32,743 nt of DNA, taken from the NCBI GenBank assembly GCA_025056745.1, contig JANWVQ010000020.1:1-32743 (forward strand), read 5' to 3'. The notes beneath the pieces were generated by a model that saw only the letters and a list, made by a program, of their open reading frames with translations, did not search any database and was not told the origin of the DNA. This DNA comes from Ignavibacterium sp. (GTDB lineage: Bacteria > Bacteroidota > Ignavibacteria > Ignavibacteriales > Ignavibacteriaceae). This document shows, one piece after another, positions 7,879-15,717 of the stretch. The position numbers and the translations under genes are program-made. Every line of letters begins with the position of its first letter. The first letter of the stretch is position 1.

Positions 7879-8727
7879 TTAAATATAGATTATTTTATCA
7901 TTATAAACCTTGATTATCTCCCTTTTTATCAGTTCTTGAAAGAATTTTTCAACTTGTTCCTTCTTTAGAGTATTTCCAAACCAATTATTAATAGAATTTT
8001 TTATTGTTGTAACTCTTGCTGGCCTTGAGTTAGTTGATGTTTTTAATCGTTCAATGTAAATTAAAAATCTTTTTTCTTTATTTTCATCTAATTCGGCTAA
8101 CTTTTTACTTTTATTTTGATCATTTAATGGGATATCAATATTATTTAATGATTTTGAAGGGGAATAAATCTTCAGTGCACCTAATCTATTTTCAAGAATA
8201 TTGATAATAGTACTTATTTCAGTTTCTAAAAGTAAATCTTGAAAAGTTGAACTGATAAAATTTTTAAGTTCTTTTCTATTTATAAATGTTTTATTTTTTT
8301 TAACTATGAAGATCTCAAGTTGTTCTGAACAATGTTCAAGAAGTCTGATAGGATCTGCATTAAAATACATTGTAAATTGATAGATTGAATCAAATCTCTT
8401 GATAAATATGTTTTCCTTTAACAAATTTTTTACTAAAGAATCATAATTTTTATCTTTTGAAATGATATAGATTCTTGAAAACAAATTTTTTTGAATAATT
8501 TTACCAATATGAAAAACCAAATAAAAATCCAAAGCATTTTTACCAGTAAATTCGATTCTGTAAAAATTAACTCTACGACCACTTAAACTCTTTAAAACCT
8601 CAACATCAATTTTCTTTTGGGGTCCTAAGAACAACATTATATTAAAATTTTCAACAGGACAGTAAGAAATATCTTCAGAAGAATTTATGTTTTCAAAATC
8701 TATTAATATGAAATTATCAATATTCAT
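7879..8727 (-). CDS. PIN-like (NYN/PIN7-type) ribonuclease-fold protein
   Basis: A 282-residue protein. The N-terminal ~115 residues fit the PIN-like fold of the NYN/PIN7 type: FILIDFENI with D10 and E12, LFLGPQKKIDV, then EFTGKNALDFYLVFHIGK with D67, and IIYSK-type strand IYIISKDKNYDSL with D92 and D96. Four acidic residues at these places would form the metal site of a nuclease that cuts RNA. The C-terminal part (about 215-282) looks like a winged-helix domain (RVTTIKNSINNWF, then KKEQVEKFFQELIKREIIKVYNDKIIYI), which may bind nucleic acid. There is no antitoxin-like partner next to it; its neighbours are the TonB-C protein 32 bp downstream and, divergently, the aldolase. Family assignment is by motif order only. 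Confidence 0.75.
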   Translation of the reverse strand: MNIDNFILIDFENINSSEDISYCPVENFNIMLFLGPQKKIDVEVLKSLSGRRVNFYRIEFTGKNALDFYLVFHIGKIIQKNLFSRIYIISKDKNYDSLVKNLLKENIFIKRFDSIYQFTMYFNADPIRLLEHCSEQLEIFIVKKNKTFINRKELKNFISSTFQDLLLETEISTIINILENRLGALKIYSPSKSLNNIDIPLNDQNKSKKLAELDENKEKRFLIYIERLKTSTNSRPARVTTIKNSINNWFGNTLKKEQVEKFFQELIKREIIKVYNDKIIYI

Positions 8728-8766
8728 ATTTTTGTGTTGGTAAAAATTTTAGCATTTTTAGGTAAA

Positions 8767-8795
8767 AAATAAATAAATAATAAATAATAAATAAA
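8767..8795. repeat. AAAT/AAT short tandem repeat in divergent promoter region
   Basis: A run of AAAT and AAT units lies between the divergent PIN-like and aldolase genes. It is pure A/T and about 29 bp long. It could alter promoter spacing by slippage, but may be simple compositional drift. Confidence 0.5.
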
Positions 8796-8810
8796 AATTC
8801 GAAACAAAAC

Positions 8811-8814
8811 GGAG
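8811..8814 (+). promoter_or_regulatory. Shine-Dalgarno GGAG of the aldolase gene
   Basis: GGAG stands 7 nt before the ATG at 8822 and supports that start. The same GGAGAAAA context recurs ahead of the beta-CASP and rpoD genes. Confidence 0.75.
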
Positions 8815-8821
8815 AAAAACT

Positions 8822-9871
8822 ATGATAGACAAAATAGTTGAATATTTAGGTTCAGAAGCTGATTATCTATTGAATTATCAAGCCAAATTCCCCAAAGAAA
8901 AACTCCATCTCCCAGGTCCTGATTTTGTTGATAGAATCTTCCTTCAATCAGATAGAAACAATAGAGTAATCGGAAATCTACAATGGATGTTCAAAACTGG
9001 CAGATTAGCAGGAACGGGCTATTTATCAATACTTCCAGTTGATCAAGGAATAGAGCATAGTGCGGGTGCATCTTTTGCTCCAAATCCAGATTATTTTGAT
9101 CCAGAGAAAATTGTTGAATTAGCTATTGAAGGTGGATGTAATGCGGTTGCCTCTACTTTAGGAGTTTTAGGAAGTGTGGCAAGAAAATATTCACATAAAA
9201 TTCCTTTCATCGTTAAGATTAATCACAATGAGTTATTAACTTATCCAAACAAATACGATCAGATTATGTTCGCAAGTGTAGAGCAGGCTTATGATATGGG
9301 AGCTGCAGCTGTTGGAGCAACAATTTATTTCGGCTCCGAAGAAAGCACAAGACAAATTCAGGAAGTTAGCCAAGCTTTTCAATTTGCTCACGAATTAGGA
9401 ATGGCAACAATTCTCTGGTGCTATACAAGAAATTCAGCATTCAAAACAAAAGAAAAAGATTATCACGTTGCAGCTGATTTGACAGGTCAAGCTAATCATC
9501 TTGGAGTAACAATCGAAGCTGACATCATAAAACAAAAATTACCTGAAAATAACGGAGGCTATACTGCACTTAACTTCGGTAAAACTCACAAAAAAGTTTA
9601 TTCCGATTTAACTTCAGATCATCCTATTGATTTATGCAGATATCAAGTTATAAATAATTATTTAGGAAGAGCTGGTTTAATTAACAGTGGTGGACCGAGT
9701 GGTGAAAATGACTTTGCTGAGGCTGCTAGAACTGCAGTTATCAATAAACGCGCTGGCGGTATGGGATTAATCTCAGGTAGAAAAGCTTTCCAGAGACCTA
9801 TGAATGAAGGCGTTAAATTATTAAACGTTATTCAAGATGTCTATTTGACTAAAGAAGTAACTATTGCTTAA
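8822..9871 (+). CDS. fbaB: Class I fructose-bisphosphate aldolase, archaeal/FbaB type
   Basis: A 349-residue enzyme of glycolysis/gluconeogenesis, splitting fructose 1,6-bisphosphate into dihydroxyacetone phosphate and glyceraldehyde 3-phosphate through a Schiff base. It belongs to the DeoC/LacD-like class I aldolases (DhnA/FbaB). Visible marks are LPVDQGIEH (72-79, with D74), [34 protein letters not shown] and [11 protein letters not shown], whose K237 is the likely Schiff-base lysine. NSGGPSG and [15 protein letters not shown] form the C-terminal phosphate-binding part. The length matches E. coli FbaB (350). It has its own Shine-Dalgarno and is followed by a large hairpin, so it is probably a single-gene unit. 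Confidence 0.93.
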   Translation: MIDKIVEYLGSEADYLLNYQAKFPKEKLHLPGPDFVDRIFLQSDRNNRVIGNLQWMFKTGRLAGTGYLSILPVDQGIEHSAGASFAPNPDYFDPEKIVELAIEGGCNAVASTLGVLGSVARKYSHKIPFIVKINHNELLTYPNKYDQIMFASVEQAYDMGAAAVGATIYFGSEESTRQIQEVSQAFQFAHELGMATILWCYTRNSAFKTKEKDYHVAADLTGQANHLGVTIEADIIKQKLPENNGGYTALNFGKTHKKVYSDLTSDHPIDLCRYQVINNYLGRAGLINSGGPSGENDFAEAARTAVINKRAGGMGLISGRKAFQRPMNEGVKLLNVIQDVYLTKEVTIA

Positions 9872-9880
9872 ATCACTTTT

Positions 9881-9960
9881 AGACTGTCTCAAATAACTTT
9901 TGAATATCATTAGAAATTTTTTGATTTTCAATTAAGTTTTTTTGAGACAGTCTTTTTAAT
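9881..9960 (+). terminator. Terminator-like hairpin with 13-bp perfect stem, or MITE-like element
   Basis: AGACTGTCTCAAA (9881-9893) is repeated inverted and exact as TTTGAGACAGTCT (9941-9953), followed by TTTTT. Inside the perfect stem, further pairing (9895-9899 with 9934-9938; 9900-9904 with 9927-9931) makes an imperfect hairpin of about 73 nt. The U-run and the position just after the aldolase stop fit a rho-independent terminator. The long loop is unusual for one, and the ends resemble terminal inverted repeats of some insertion sequences, so a MITE remnant is the alternative. Confidence 0.75.
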
Positions 9961-9977
9961 TTTTTATCTTCAAATAA

Positions 9978-10835
9978 ATGATAGTTTTCCTCAACGACAA
10001 ATTTGTCCCACTTGAAAAAGCAAAAGTATCAGTTTTTGACAGAGGATTTTTATTCGCTGATGGTGTCTATGAATTCATAAGAACTTACAATAATAAATTA
10101 TTTGAGTTCGAAGCTCATATAAATAGACTTAAATATAGCTTAAATGAGCTAAAAATTAATTTCAATGATTTTGATAAAATAAAAGATATTATCTTAAAAC
10201 TCGCGGTCATAAACAATTTTACAGAAAAGGAATTTGAAGTTTATATACAAATAACAAGAGGATATCAATTCCCACGAAAGCATAATTTTAATGAAGACAT
10301 AAATCCAACTGTCTTTATTTTCTTAAATGAATCAGAAAACTTAAGAGATAAATTGAATAAAGGTGTAAAGGTCATTTTGGAAGAGGATAAAAGATGGAAC
10401 CGTTGTGACATCAAATCCATTTCGTTGATACCCGCTGTTTTAGCTAAAACAAAAGCATTGAAATCGTCTGCATTTGAATCTATATTCACAAAGGATAATA
10501 AAATATTAGAAGGGTCTCATACAAATTTTTTTGGCGTTTATAAAAATGAAGTTTATACAGCACCTTTATCAAATCTAATTTTAAGTGGTATTACGAGAAA
10601 AGTTGTAATTAAATTATGTAGAGCAAACAACATTAAAGTTAATGAAGAATACATAAAATTGGATGAACTCAATTTTTTTGAAGAATTTTTTATAACTGGA
10701 ACAAAAACCGAGATCACTCCTGTTGTTCAAATAAATGACAAATTGGTTAACAATGGAATGCCCGGCAAATTGACTTCAATCATTCAAAAATATTTTTATG
10801 ATTATATAAATTCACAAAGAAATAGTTTAACTTAA
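9978..10835 (+). CDS. D-amino-acid transaminase-like class IV aminotransferase
   Basis: A 285-residue PLP enzyme of fold type IV. Recognisable parts are VSVFDRGFLFADGVYEFIR (17-35), HINRLKYSLNEL (47-58), WNRCDIKSISLIP with the PLP lysine K146, EGSHTNFFGV and GITRKVV (phosphate-binding turns), and ITGTKTEITPVVQINDK. The RCDIKS context and length match bacterial D-amino-acid aminotransferases better than IlvE (about 305-360 aa) or PabC, so transfer of amino groups to make D-glutamate or D-alanine is likely; substrate cannot be fixed from sequence alone. It starts 18 bp after the hairpin's T-run and is followed by the polymerase after 39 bp. No clear Shine-Dalgarno is seen. Confidence 0.85.
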   Translation: MIVFLNDKFVPLEKAKVSVFDRGFLFADGVYEFIRTYNNKLFEFEAHINRLKYSLNELKINFNDFDKIKDIILKLAVINNFTEKEFEVYIQITRGYQFPRKHNFNEDINPTVFIFLNESENLRDKLNKGVKVILEEDKRWNRCDIKSISLIPAVLAKTKALKSSAFESIFTKDNKILEGSHTNFFGVYKNEVYTAPLSNLILSGITRKVVIKLCRANNIKVNEEYIKLDELNFFEEFFITGTKTEITPVVQINDKLVNNGMPGKLTSIIQKYFYDYINSQRNSLT

Positions 10836-10874
10836 ATTTTTATATAATGTATTAATCAAAAATTTAAAGTTTCA

Positions 10875-13199
10875 ATGTCTGAAATAACTACTGAAATATT
10901 CATATTAACTGGTGAATGCTTTGACTTTCAGCAAAAAAACTGTCTAAGGTTTTATGGCACCTCAAAAGATCTCGGAGCTGTCGAAGTTTTATTAACTAAT
11001 CATAAGCCTTTATTCTTTATAGAACGAAATACAACTCTCTATGGTCTCGATAAAAAATATATTCGCAAAGAAGTTAATTTGAAAAACTTTGCTGGAAAGC
11101 CTGTAGATGCCTTGTATTTTGAAACACTGAAAGATTATCGTAAAACGCTTTCTGAAATTAAGGAATTAGGTTATAAGACTTATGAATCAGATGTAGATCC
11201 TGTAAGAAGATTTTTAATGGAAAGATTTATAAATGCACAGATGCGTGTTATTGGTAAGTATGAAAAGACAAATGAAATTGTTTCATTCAAAAATCCAAAA
11301 ATAGAACCTTGTGAAACCAATCCTGACTTTGTTATAATGTCTCTGGATATAGAAACTTCATCCAAAGGAAATTTATTATATTCAATTGCAATTCACGTAA
11401 CAGGTAGAAAAGGAGAGATAAAAAAAGTATTTATTCTTGGACAACCTAATAAAAAATCCCCTGCTCACATTTTCTTTTTTGAAGATGAGAGAAGTTTATT
11501 GCTTTCATTTTTTGATTTGATAAGAGAAATTGATCCAGATATAATCATTGGTTGGCATATTATAGGTTTCGATTTGCTCTTTCTTGAAAATAAATGCAAA
11601 GAACTAAATTTGAATTTTTATATTGGCAGAAAAGATGGAAAAGTAATAATAAAAAAACGTGAACCAAAGGGGTACTTCGCATTTGTTCAAGGAAGAGTTG
11701 TAATTGATGTCCCTACAACTTTAAGAATGTCTTTTTACAATTTCGAAGATTATAGGCTTGAAACTGTTGCAAAAGAATTACTTGGAGTTGGGAAAACAAT
11801 AACTTCAGACCAAAATAAAGTAAAAGAGATTGAAAGATTTTTCTCTGAAGATAAATTGAAATTAGCGGAATATAATCTACAAGATACCGTTTTAGTTTCT
11901 GAGATAATTAATAAAACAAAATTAATTGATCAATTAGTAAAAAGAGCACAACTGTCTGGATTGTTAATTGATAATCTTGGATTAATGACTGCAGCCTTTG
12001 ACCATTTTTTCTTACCAAGATTACATCGATATGGTTATGTTGCGCCAGATGTAGATGACATTGAAATTAATGAACACGCTGCTGGTGGTTATGTAATTGA
12101 GCCAACTCCTGGAATTTATGAAAATGTCTCTGTTTTTGATTTCAAAAGCTTGTATCCTTCTATTATTCAAACATTCAAAATTGACCCCCTATCAAGATTA
12201 TTAAATAATATCGACACTATCAAAACACCAGAGGGATTTAAGTTTTCATCTTCTCAACATTTTCTTCCTGGTTTCATAAACAGTTTAATGAAGCAAAGAG
12301 AAATTGCAAAGAAAAATAAAGATGACGCACTCTCTCAAGCAATCAAGATACTTATGAATAGTTTCTATGGTGTAATGGGTTCTTCAAATTGCAGATTTTA
12401 TCATCCAGATTTACCAACTGCAATTACAAGCACTGGCAAATACTTACTACTTGAAAGCAAATCATACTTAGAAAGCCTTGGATACAAAGTTGTTTATGGT
12501 GACACTGATTCACTATTTGTAATTATGATTGATTCTTATTCAGGTAATTCTCAGGAAAAAGCTGGTGAGGAACTTGCAAAAAAATTGAATGAATTTTGGA
12601 AAAATGAACTTAAAAATAAATTTAATGCCGAATCATTTTTAGAAATTGAATTTGAAAAAAACTATAAAAAATTTATCATAACTCCCGCAAGAGGAAGTAG
12701 CGAATACGGAGCAAAAAAAAGATATGCTGGTTTATTGTTAAAAAACGGTAAAGAAGAAATTGAGTTTGTAGGATTAGAATTTGTACGTTCTGATTGGACA
12801 AAACTTGCAAAAGAGTTTCAAACGGAACTATATCGCAGAATATTCAATCAAGATGAAATAGAAAATTGGATAAGAAATCTGATTAAAGATTTAAAGTCTG
12901 GCAAGTTCGATGATAAACTTATTTACAAAAAAAGGCTCAGAAAGAATTTAGATGAATATGTAAAAAATATTCCTCCCCACGTCAGAGCTGCCAAATTATT
13001 AAACGAAGCACAAGATGTAGTTTATTATGTAATCACTAAGAGAGGACCGATACCAATTCAGTTCAGACACGATGATATTGATTACGAACATTATATTGAA
13101 AAACAACTTAAACCGATTGCAGATTCTGTTCTAACATTTTTAGGAAAATCTTTCGATAATATCGTTAGTAAAAACCAATTAAGTATTTTTGATCTTTAA
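10875..13199 (+). CDS. polB: Family B DNA polymerase (Pol II type) with 3'-5' exonuclease
   Basis: A 774-residue polymerase, close to E. coli Pol II (783). Exonuclease motifs are SLDIETS (D158, E160), IIGWHIIGFDLLF (Exo II, D233) and AEYNLQDTVLV (Exo III, Y333, D337). Polymerase motifs are FDFKSLYPSII (A, D422), QAIKILMNSFYGVMG (B), YGDTDSLFV (C, D543 and D545) and KKRYAGLL. All catalytic carboxylates are present, so it should be an active proofreading enzyme. Pol II works in replication restart and lesion bypass. Exo II normally has Asn in WNVVQFD; here it is His (H228). The gene sits between the transaminase and the beta-CASP protein, all closely spaced, so probably one transcript. Confidence 0.93.
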   Translation: MSEITTEIFILTGECFDFQQKNCLRFYGTSKDLGAVEVLLTNHKPLFFIERNTTLYGLDKKYIRKEVNLKNFAGKPVDALYFETLKDYRKTLSEIKELGYKTYESDVDPVRRFLMERFINAQMRVIGKYEKTNEIVSFKNPKIEPCETNPDFVIMSLDIETSSKGNLLYSIAIHVTGRKGEIKKVFILGQPNKKSPAHIFFFEDERSLLLSFFDLIREIDPDIIIGWHIIGFDLLFLENKCKELNLNFYIGRKDGKVIIKKREPKGYFAFVQGRVVIDVPTTLRMSFYNFEDYRLETVAKELLGVGKTITSDQNKVKEIERFFSEDKLKLAEYNLQDTVLVSEIINKTKLIDQLVKRAQLSGLLIDNLGLMTAAFDHFFLPRLHRYGYVAPDVDDIEINEHAAGGYVIEPTPGIYENVSVFDFKSLYPSIIQTFKIDPLSRLLNNIDTIKTPEGFKFSSSQHFLPGFINSLMKQREIAKKNKDDALSQAIKILMNSFYGVMGSSNCRFYHPDLPTAITSTGKYLLLESKSYLESLGYKVVYGDTDSLFVIMIDSYSGNSQEKAGEELAKKLNEFWKNELKNKFNAESFLEIEFEKNYKKFIITPARGSSEYGAKKRYAGLLLKNGKEEIEFVGLEFVRSDWTKLAKEFQTELYRRIFNQDEIENWIRNLIKDLKSGKFDDKLIYKKRLRKNLDEYVKNIPPHVRAAKLLNEAQDVVYYVITKRGPIPIQFRHDDIDYEHYIEKQLKPIADSVLTFLGKSFDNIVSKNQLSIFDL

Positions 13200-13204
13200 T
13201 AAAT

Positions 13205-13208
13205 GGAG
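13205..13208 (+). promoter_or_regulatory. Shine-Dalgarno GGAG that fixes the TTG start at 13214
   Basis: GGAG lies 5 nt before TTG 13214. The nearby ATG at 13204 is followed by an in-frame stop after three codons, so TTG is the start. The first residues decoded (IIQFLGGARTVTGSQH) match the normal family N-terminus. Confidence 0.7.
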
Positions 13209-13213
13209 AAAAG

Positions 13214-14611
13214 TTGATTATTCAGTTTCTTGGAGGTGCCAGAACAGTCACTGGCTCTCAACATCTTCTTAATATTAACGGCAAAAAAATCTTATTAGAT
13301 TGTGGACTATTTCAAGGGCGAAGAAGTGAAACCTACGAAAAGAATAAAAACTTTAAATTCAAACCTTCAGAAATAGATGTCTTATTACTATCTCACGCTC
13401 ATATTGATCATAGCGGAAATATACCAAATTTAGTTAAAAATGGATTTGAGGGACATATATATGCAACTTCGGCTACTGTAGATTTATGTCAAGTAATGTT
13501 GAGAGATTCAGCTCATCTACAGGAAATGGATATTGAATTCATAAACAAAAAAAGAAAGAAGAAAGGTGAACCCCCCGTAGAACCATTATATCAACTTGAA
13601 GATGTTGAAAATGCGATGAATCATTTTATTGGAGTTCAGTATAATCGACAGATAGAAATTTTCCCAAACATTAAAGTAACTTTTCGAGATGCAGGTCATA
13701 TTTTAGGTTCCGCTGGAATCCAAATTGAATTTGTAGAGAATAATAAATTAATAAGATTTGGTTTTTCAGGAGATATTGGAAGACCGAACTCACCTATTCT
13801 TAAAAATCCTGACATTTTAAGAGAACTTGATTATCTAATTATGGAATCAACTTACGCAAATCGAATCCACTCTGATTCGGAAGAAGTTGAAGAAGAGCTT
13901 TCACAAATAATAAATCAAGTAATTAAAAGAAAAGGTAAAATCATTATACCGGCATTTGCAGTAGGAAGAACGCAAACACTTGTATATGTGCTTCATAAAC
14001 TTTTCGATCAGAATAGAATACCTGAGATTCCGATATATGTAGATAGTCCATTGGCATTAAATGCGACGAACGTTTTTCGCTCCCATCCTGAATGTATGGA
14101 TCGAGAAACATATAGAATTTTTTTGCAAGAAGGTCAAGATCCGTTTGGATTTGAAAGATTGACTTATATAAAAACAGTTGAAGAGTCGAAAAAGCTCAAT
14201 AATATTCAAGAACCAATGACAATTATTTCTGCTTCTGGAATGGCTGAGGGTGGTAGAATTTTACATCATTTAAGAAATAATATTGAAAATCCTAAAAATT
14301 TAATTCTTTTTGTTGGTTATGCTGCTCAAAATACCTTAGCCAGAAAAATTATTGATGGTCAAAAAGAGGTAAATATTTTTGGTGAAACTTTTCAGGTTAT
14401 TGCTGACGTCAAAACAATGGATTATTTTTCAGCACACGCTGATCAGAGAGAATTATTAGATTATCTAAGTTATAATCCACCGAATAAGTTGAAAAAATTA
14501 TTTTTGGTTCACGGAGAAGAAGAACAAGTTATTCCATTTATGGAAAAATTAGACAAAATTGGTTATCACAACGTTAGTTTTCCAAAACCTGGAGAAGTTT
14601 TTGAGATTTGA
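13214..14611 (+). CDS. Metallo-beta-lactamase/beta-CASP RNA-processing protein
   Basis: A 465-residue protein of the CPSF73/YSH1-like group. The metallo-beta-lactamase core has GGARTVTGSQH, LLDCGLFQG, and the zinc motif SHAHIDHSG (H61, H63, D65, H66), followed by DAGHILGSAGIQI and FSGDIGR. The beta-CASP domain has IMESTYANR, IIPAFAVGRTQTL, SGMAEGGRILHHL and the C-terminal FSAHADQRELLDYL and FLVHGEEEQ. These make a two-zinc endo- or exoribonuclease. The bacterial proteins of this length lack the KH domains of archaeal homologues; RNA targets are unknown. It begins 14 bp after polB, so it is in the same transcription unit. Start is TTG. Confidence 0.92.
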   Translation: MIIQFLGGARTVTGSQHLLNINGKKILLDCGLFQGRRSETYEKNKNFKFKPSEIDVLLLSHAHIDHSGNIPNLVKNGFEGHIYATSATVDLCQVMLRDSAHLQEMDIEFINKKRKKKGEPPVEPLYQLEDVENAMNHFIGVQYNRQIEIFPNIKVTFRDAGHILGSAGIQIEFVENNKLIRFGFSGDIGRPNSPILKNPDILRELDYLIMESTYANRIHSDSEEVEEELSQIINQVIKRKGKIIIPAFAVGRTQTLVYVLHKLFDQNRIPEIPIYVDSPLALNATNVFRSHPECMDRETYRIFLQEGQDPFGFERLTYIKTVEESKKLNNIQEPMTIISASGMAEGGRILHHLRNNIENPKNLILFVGYAAQNTLARKIIDGQKEVNIFGETFQVIADVKTMDYFSAHADQRELLDYLSYNPPNKLKKLFLVHGEEEQVIPFMEKLDKIGYHNVSFPKPGEVFEI

Positions 14612-14650
14612 GGTCAAAATTTTTTACATTTTAATTTTTGGGATAAATCA

Positions 14651-14658
14651 TAGTTTTG
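14651..14658 (+). promoter_or_regulatory. Possible rpoD promoter -7 element TAGTTTTG
   Basis: It matches TAnnTTTG and lies 53 bp before the rpoD start. No TTTG lies 19 bp upstream. It is directly followed by a GC-rich patch (14658-14672) that stands out in this AT-rich gap and would hold the transcription start. Confidence 0.35.
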
Positions 14659-14699
14659 CGGGCTACGTGCTCAAAAAATAAATATTTCCTAACAAAAAA

Positions 14700-14703
14700 G
14701 GAG
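14700..14703 (+). promoter_or_regulatory. Shine-Dalgarno GGAG that fixes the TTG start of rpoD
   Basis: GGAG ends 8 nt before TTG 14712. No ATG lies in frame nearby, and the decoded start ([11 protein letters not shown]) corresponds to that of Bacteroidota RpoD proteins. Confidence 0.75.
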
Positions 14704-14711
14704 AAAAATAA

Positions 14712-15572
14712 TTGAAAATAACCAAGCAATTCACCAACCGAGAGAGCAAATCTCTTGATCAGTATCTTCAAGAAATCGGAAAAGTTGACCTTCTCACACC
14801 TGAGGAAGAAATCGAATTAGCAATTAGAATCAAAAAAGGTGATGAGAAAGCAAAAGAAAAACTGATCAAGGCAAATTTGCGTTTCGTTGTAAGTGTTGCT
14901 AAACAATTTCAAAATCAAGGTCTGTCCCTCGGTGATTTAATTAACGAGGGAAATATCGGCTTGATCAAAGCCGCTGAAAGGTTTGATGAAACCAGAGGTT
15001 TCAAATTTATCTCTTACGCCGTATGGTGGGTAAGACAATCTATAATGCAAGCAATTGCAGATCAATCTAGAGTCGTTCGACTTCCACTAAATCGAGTTGG
15101 TAACTTGACAAAAATAAGCAAAGTTTACCGAGATTTAGAGCAAGAATACGAACGAAAACCAACTACAGAAGAACTCGCTAAAATGTTGGATATGTCTCCA
15201 GACGAAGTAGCTTATGCTCTTCAAATTGCTGGAAGACAAGTTTCTATGGATGCACCTTTGAAAGAAGGTGATGATGGCAAAAATTCTTTGGTTGATATTT
15301 TACCAAACGATGAAATGCCAAATCCTGATCATAAATTGATGATCGAATCTCTTAAAAAAGAAGTTCAAAATGTATTAGGTACTCTATCCGAAAGAGAAAG
15401 AGAAGTTATAAAACTCTACTTTGGTATTGATAGCGACCACTCTGCAACTTTAGAAGAAATTGGGGAAAAATTCAATTTAACTCGTGAAAGAGTAAGACAA
15501 ATCAAAGAAAAAGCCTTGAGAAATCTCAAGCAATCCAAAAGAAGTACTCGGTTGAAAGCTTATCTTGGTTAG
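14712..15572 (+). CDS. rpoD: Primary RNA polymerase sigma factor RpoD (Bacteroidota type)
   Basis: A 286-residue housekeeping sigma factor. The N-terminus [22 protein letters not shown] (region 1.2) lacks the long region 1.1 of E. coli sigma-70, as in Bacteroidota/Chlorobiota RpoD. Region 2 has [31 protein letters not shown] and [14 protein letters not shown], which melts and reads the -7/-10 element. Region 3 has [10 protein letters not shown] and a [11 protein letters not shown] helix. Region 4 has [14 protein letters not shown] and the helix-turn-helix [26 protein letters not shown], which reads the upstream element. Start is TTG with a good Shine-Dalgarno. A strong terminator follows immediately. 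The group's sigma factor recognises TTTG-N19-TAnnTTTG, and matches occur elsewhere in this window. Confidence 0.95.
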   Translation: MKITKQFTNRESKSLDQYLQEIGKVDLLTPEEEIELAIRIKKGDEKAKEKLIKANLRFVVSVAKQFQNQGLSLGDLINEGNIGLIKAAERFDETRGFKFISYAVWWVRQSIMQAIADQSRVVRLPLNRVGNLTKISKVYRDLEQEYERKPTTEELAKMLDMSPDEVAYALQIAGRQVSMDAPLKEGDDGKNSLVDILPNDEMPNPDHKLMIESLKKEVQNVLGTLSEREREVIKLYFGIDSDHSATLEEIGEKFNLTRERVRQIKEKALRNLKQSKRSTRLKAYLG

Positions 15573-15581
15573 AGTTCAAAG

Positions 15582-15607
15582 CCCCTCTTTTACAGAGGGG
15601 TTTTTTG
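15582..15607 (+). terminator. Rho-independent terminator of rpoD
   Basis: CCCCTCT, loop TTTAC, AGAGGGG, then TTTTTTG: a 7-bp GC-rich perfect stem starting 9 bp after the rpoD stop, with a T-run directly after it. Confidence 0.93.
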
Positions 15608-15688
15608 TTTTAATCAATCTTTTAATCTGCTTGTTAATTTATTTAACCACTTATTGATTTTACCTACTTTTGAAATATTATCAAATAC

Positions 15689-15696
15689 TAACTTTG
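15689..15696 (+). promoter_or_regulatory. Promoter -7 element TAACTTTG for the DUF5916 gene
   Basis: An exact TAnnTTTG match 21 bp before the ATG at 15718. The surrounding 14 nt (15686-15699, TACTAACTTTGTAA) recur exactly upstream of the epimerase gene on the other strand. A TTTG at 15669-15672 could serve as the upstream element, though with a 16-bp spacer instead of 19. Confidence 0.5.
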
Positions 15697-15717
15697 TAAA
15701 ATAAAAATTTACTCATA

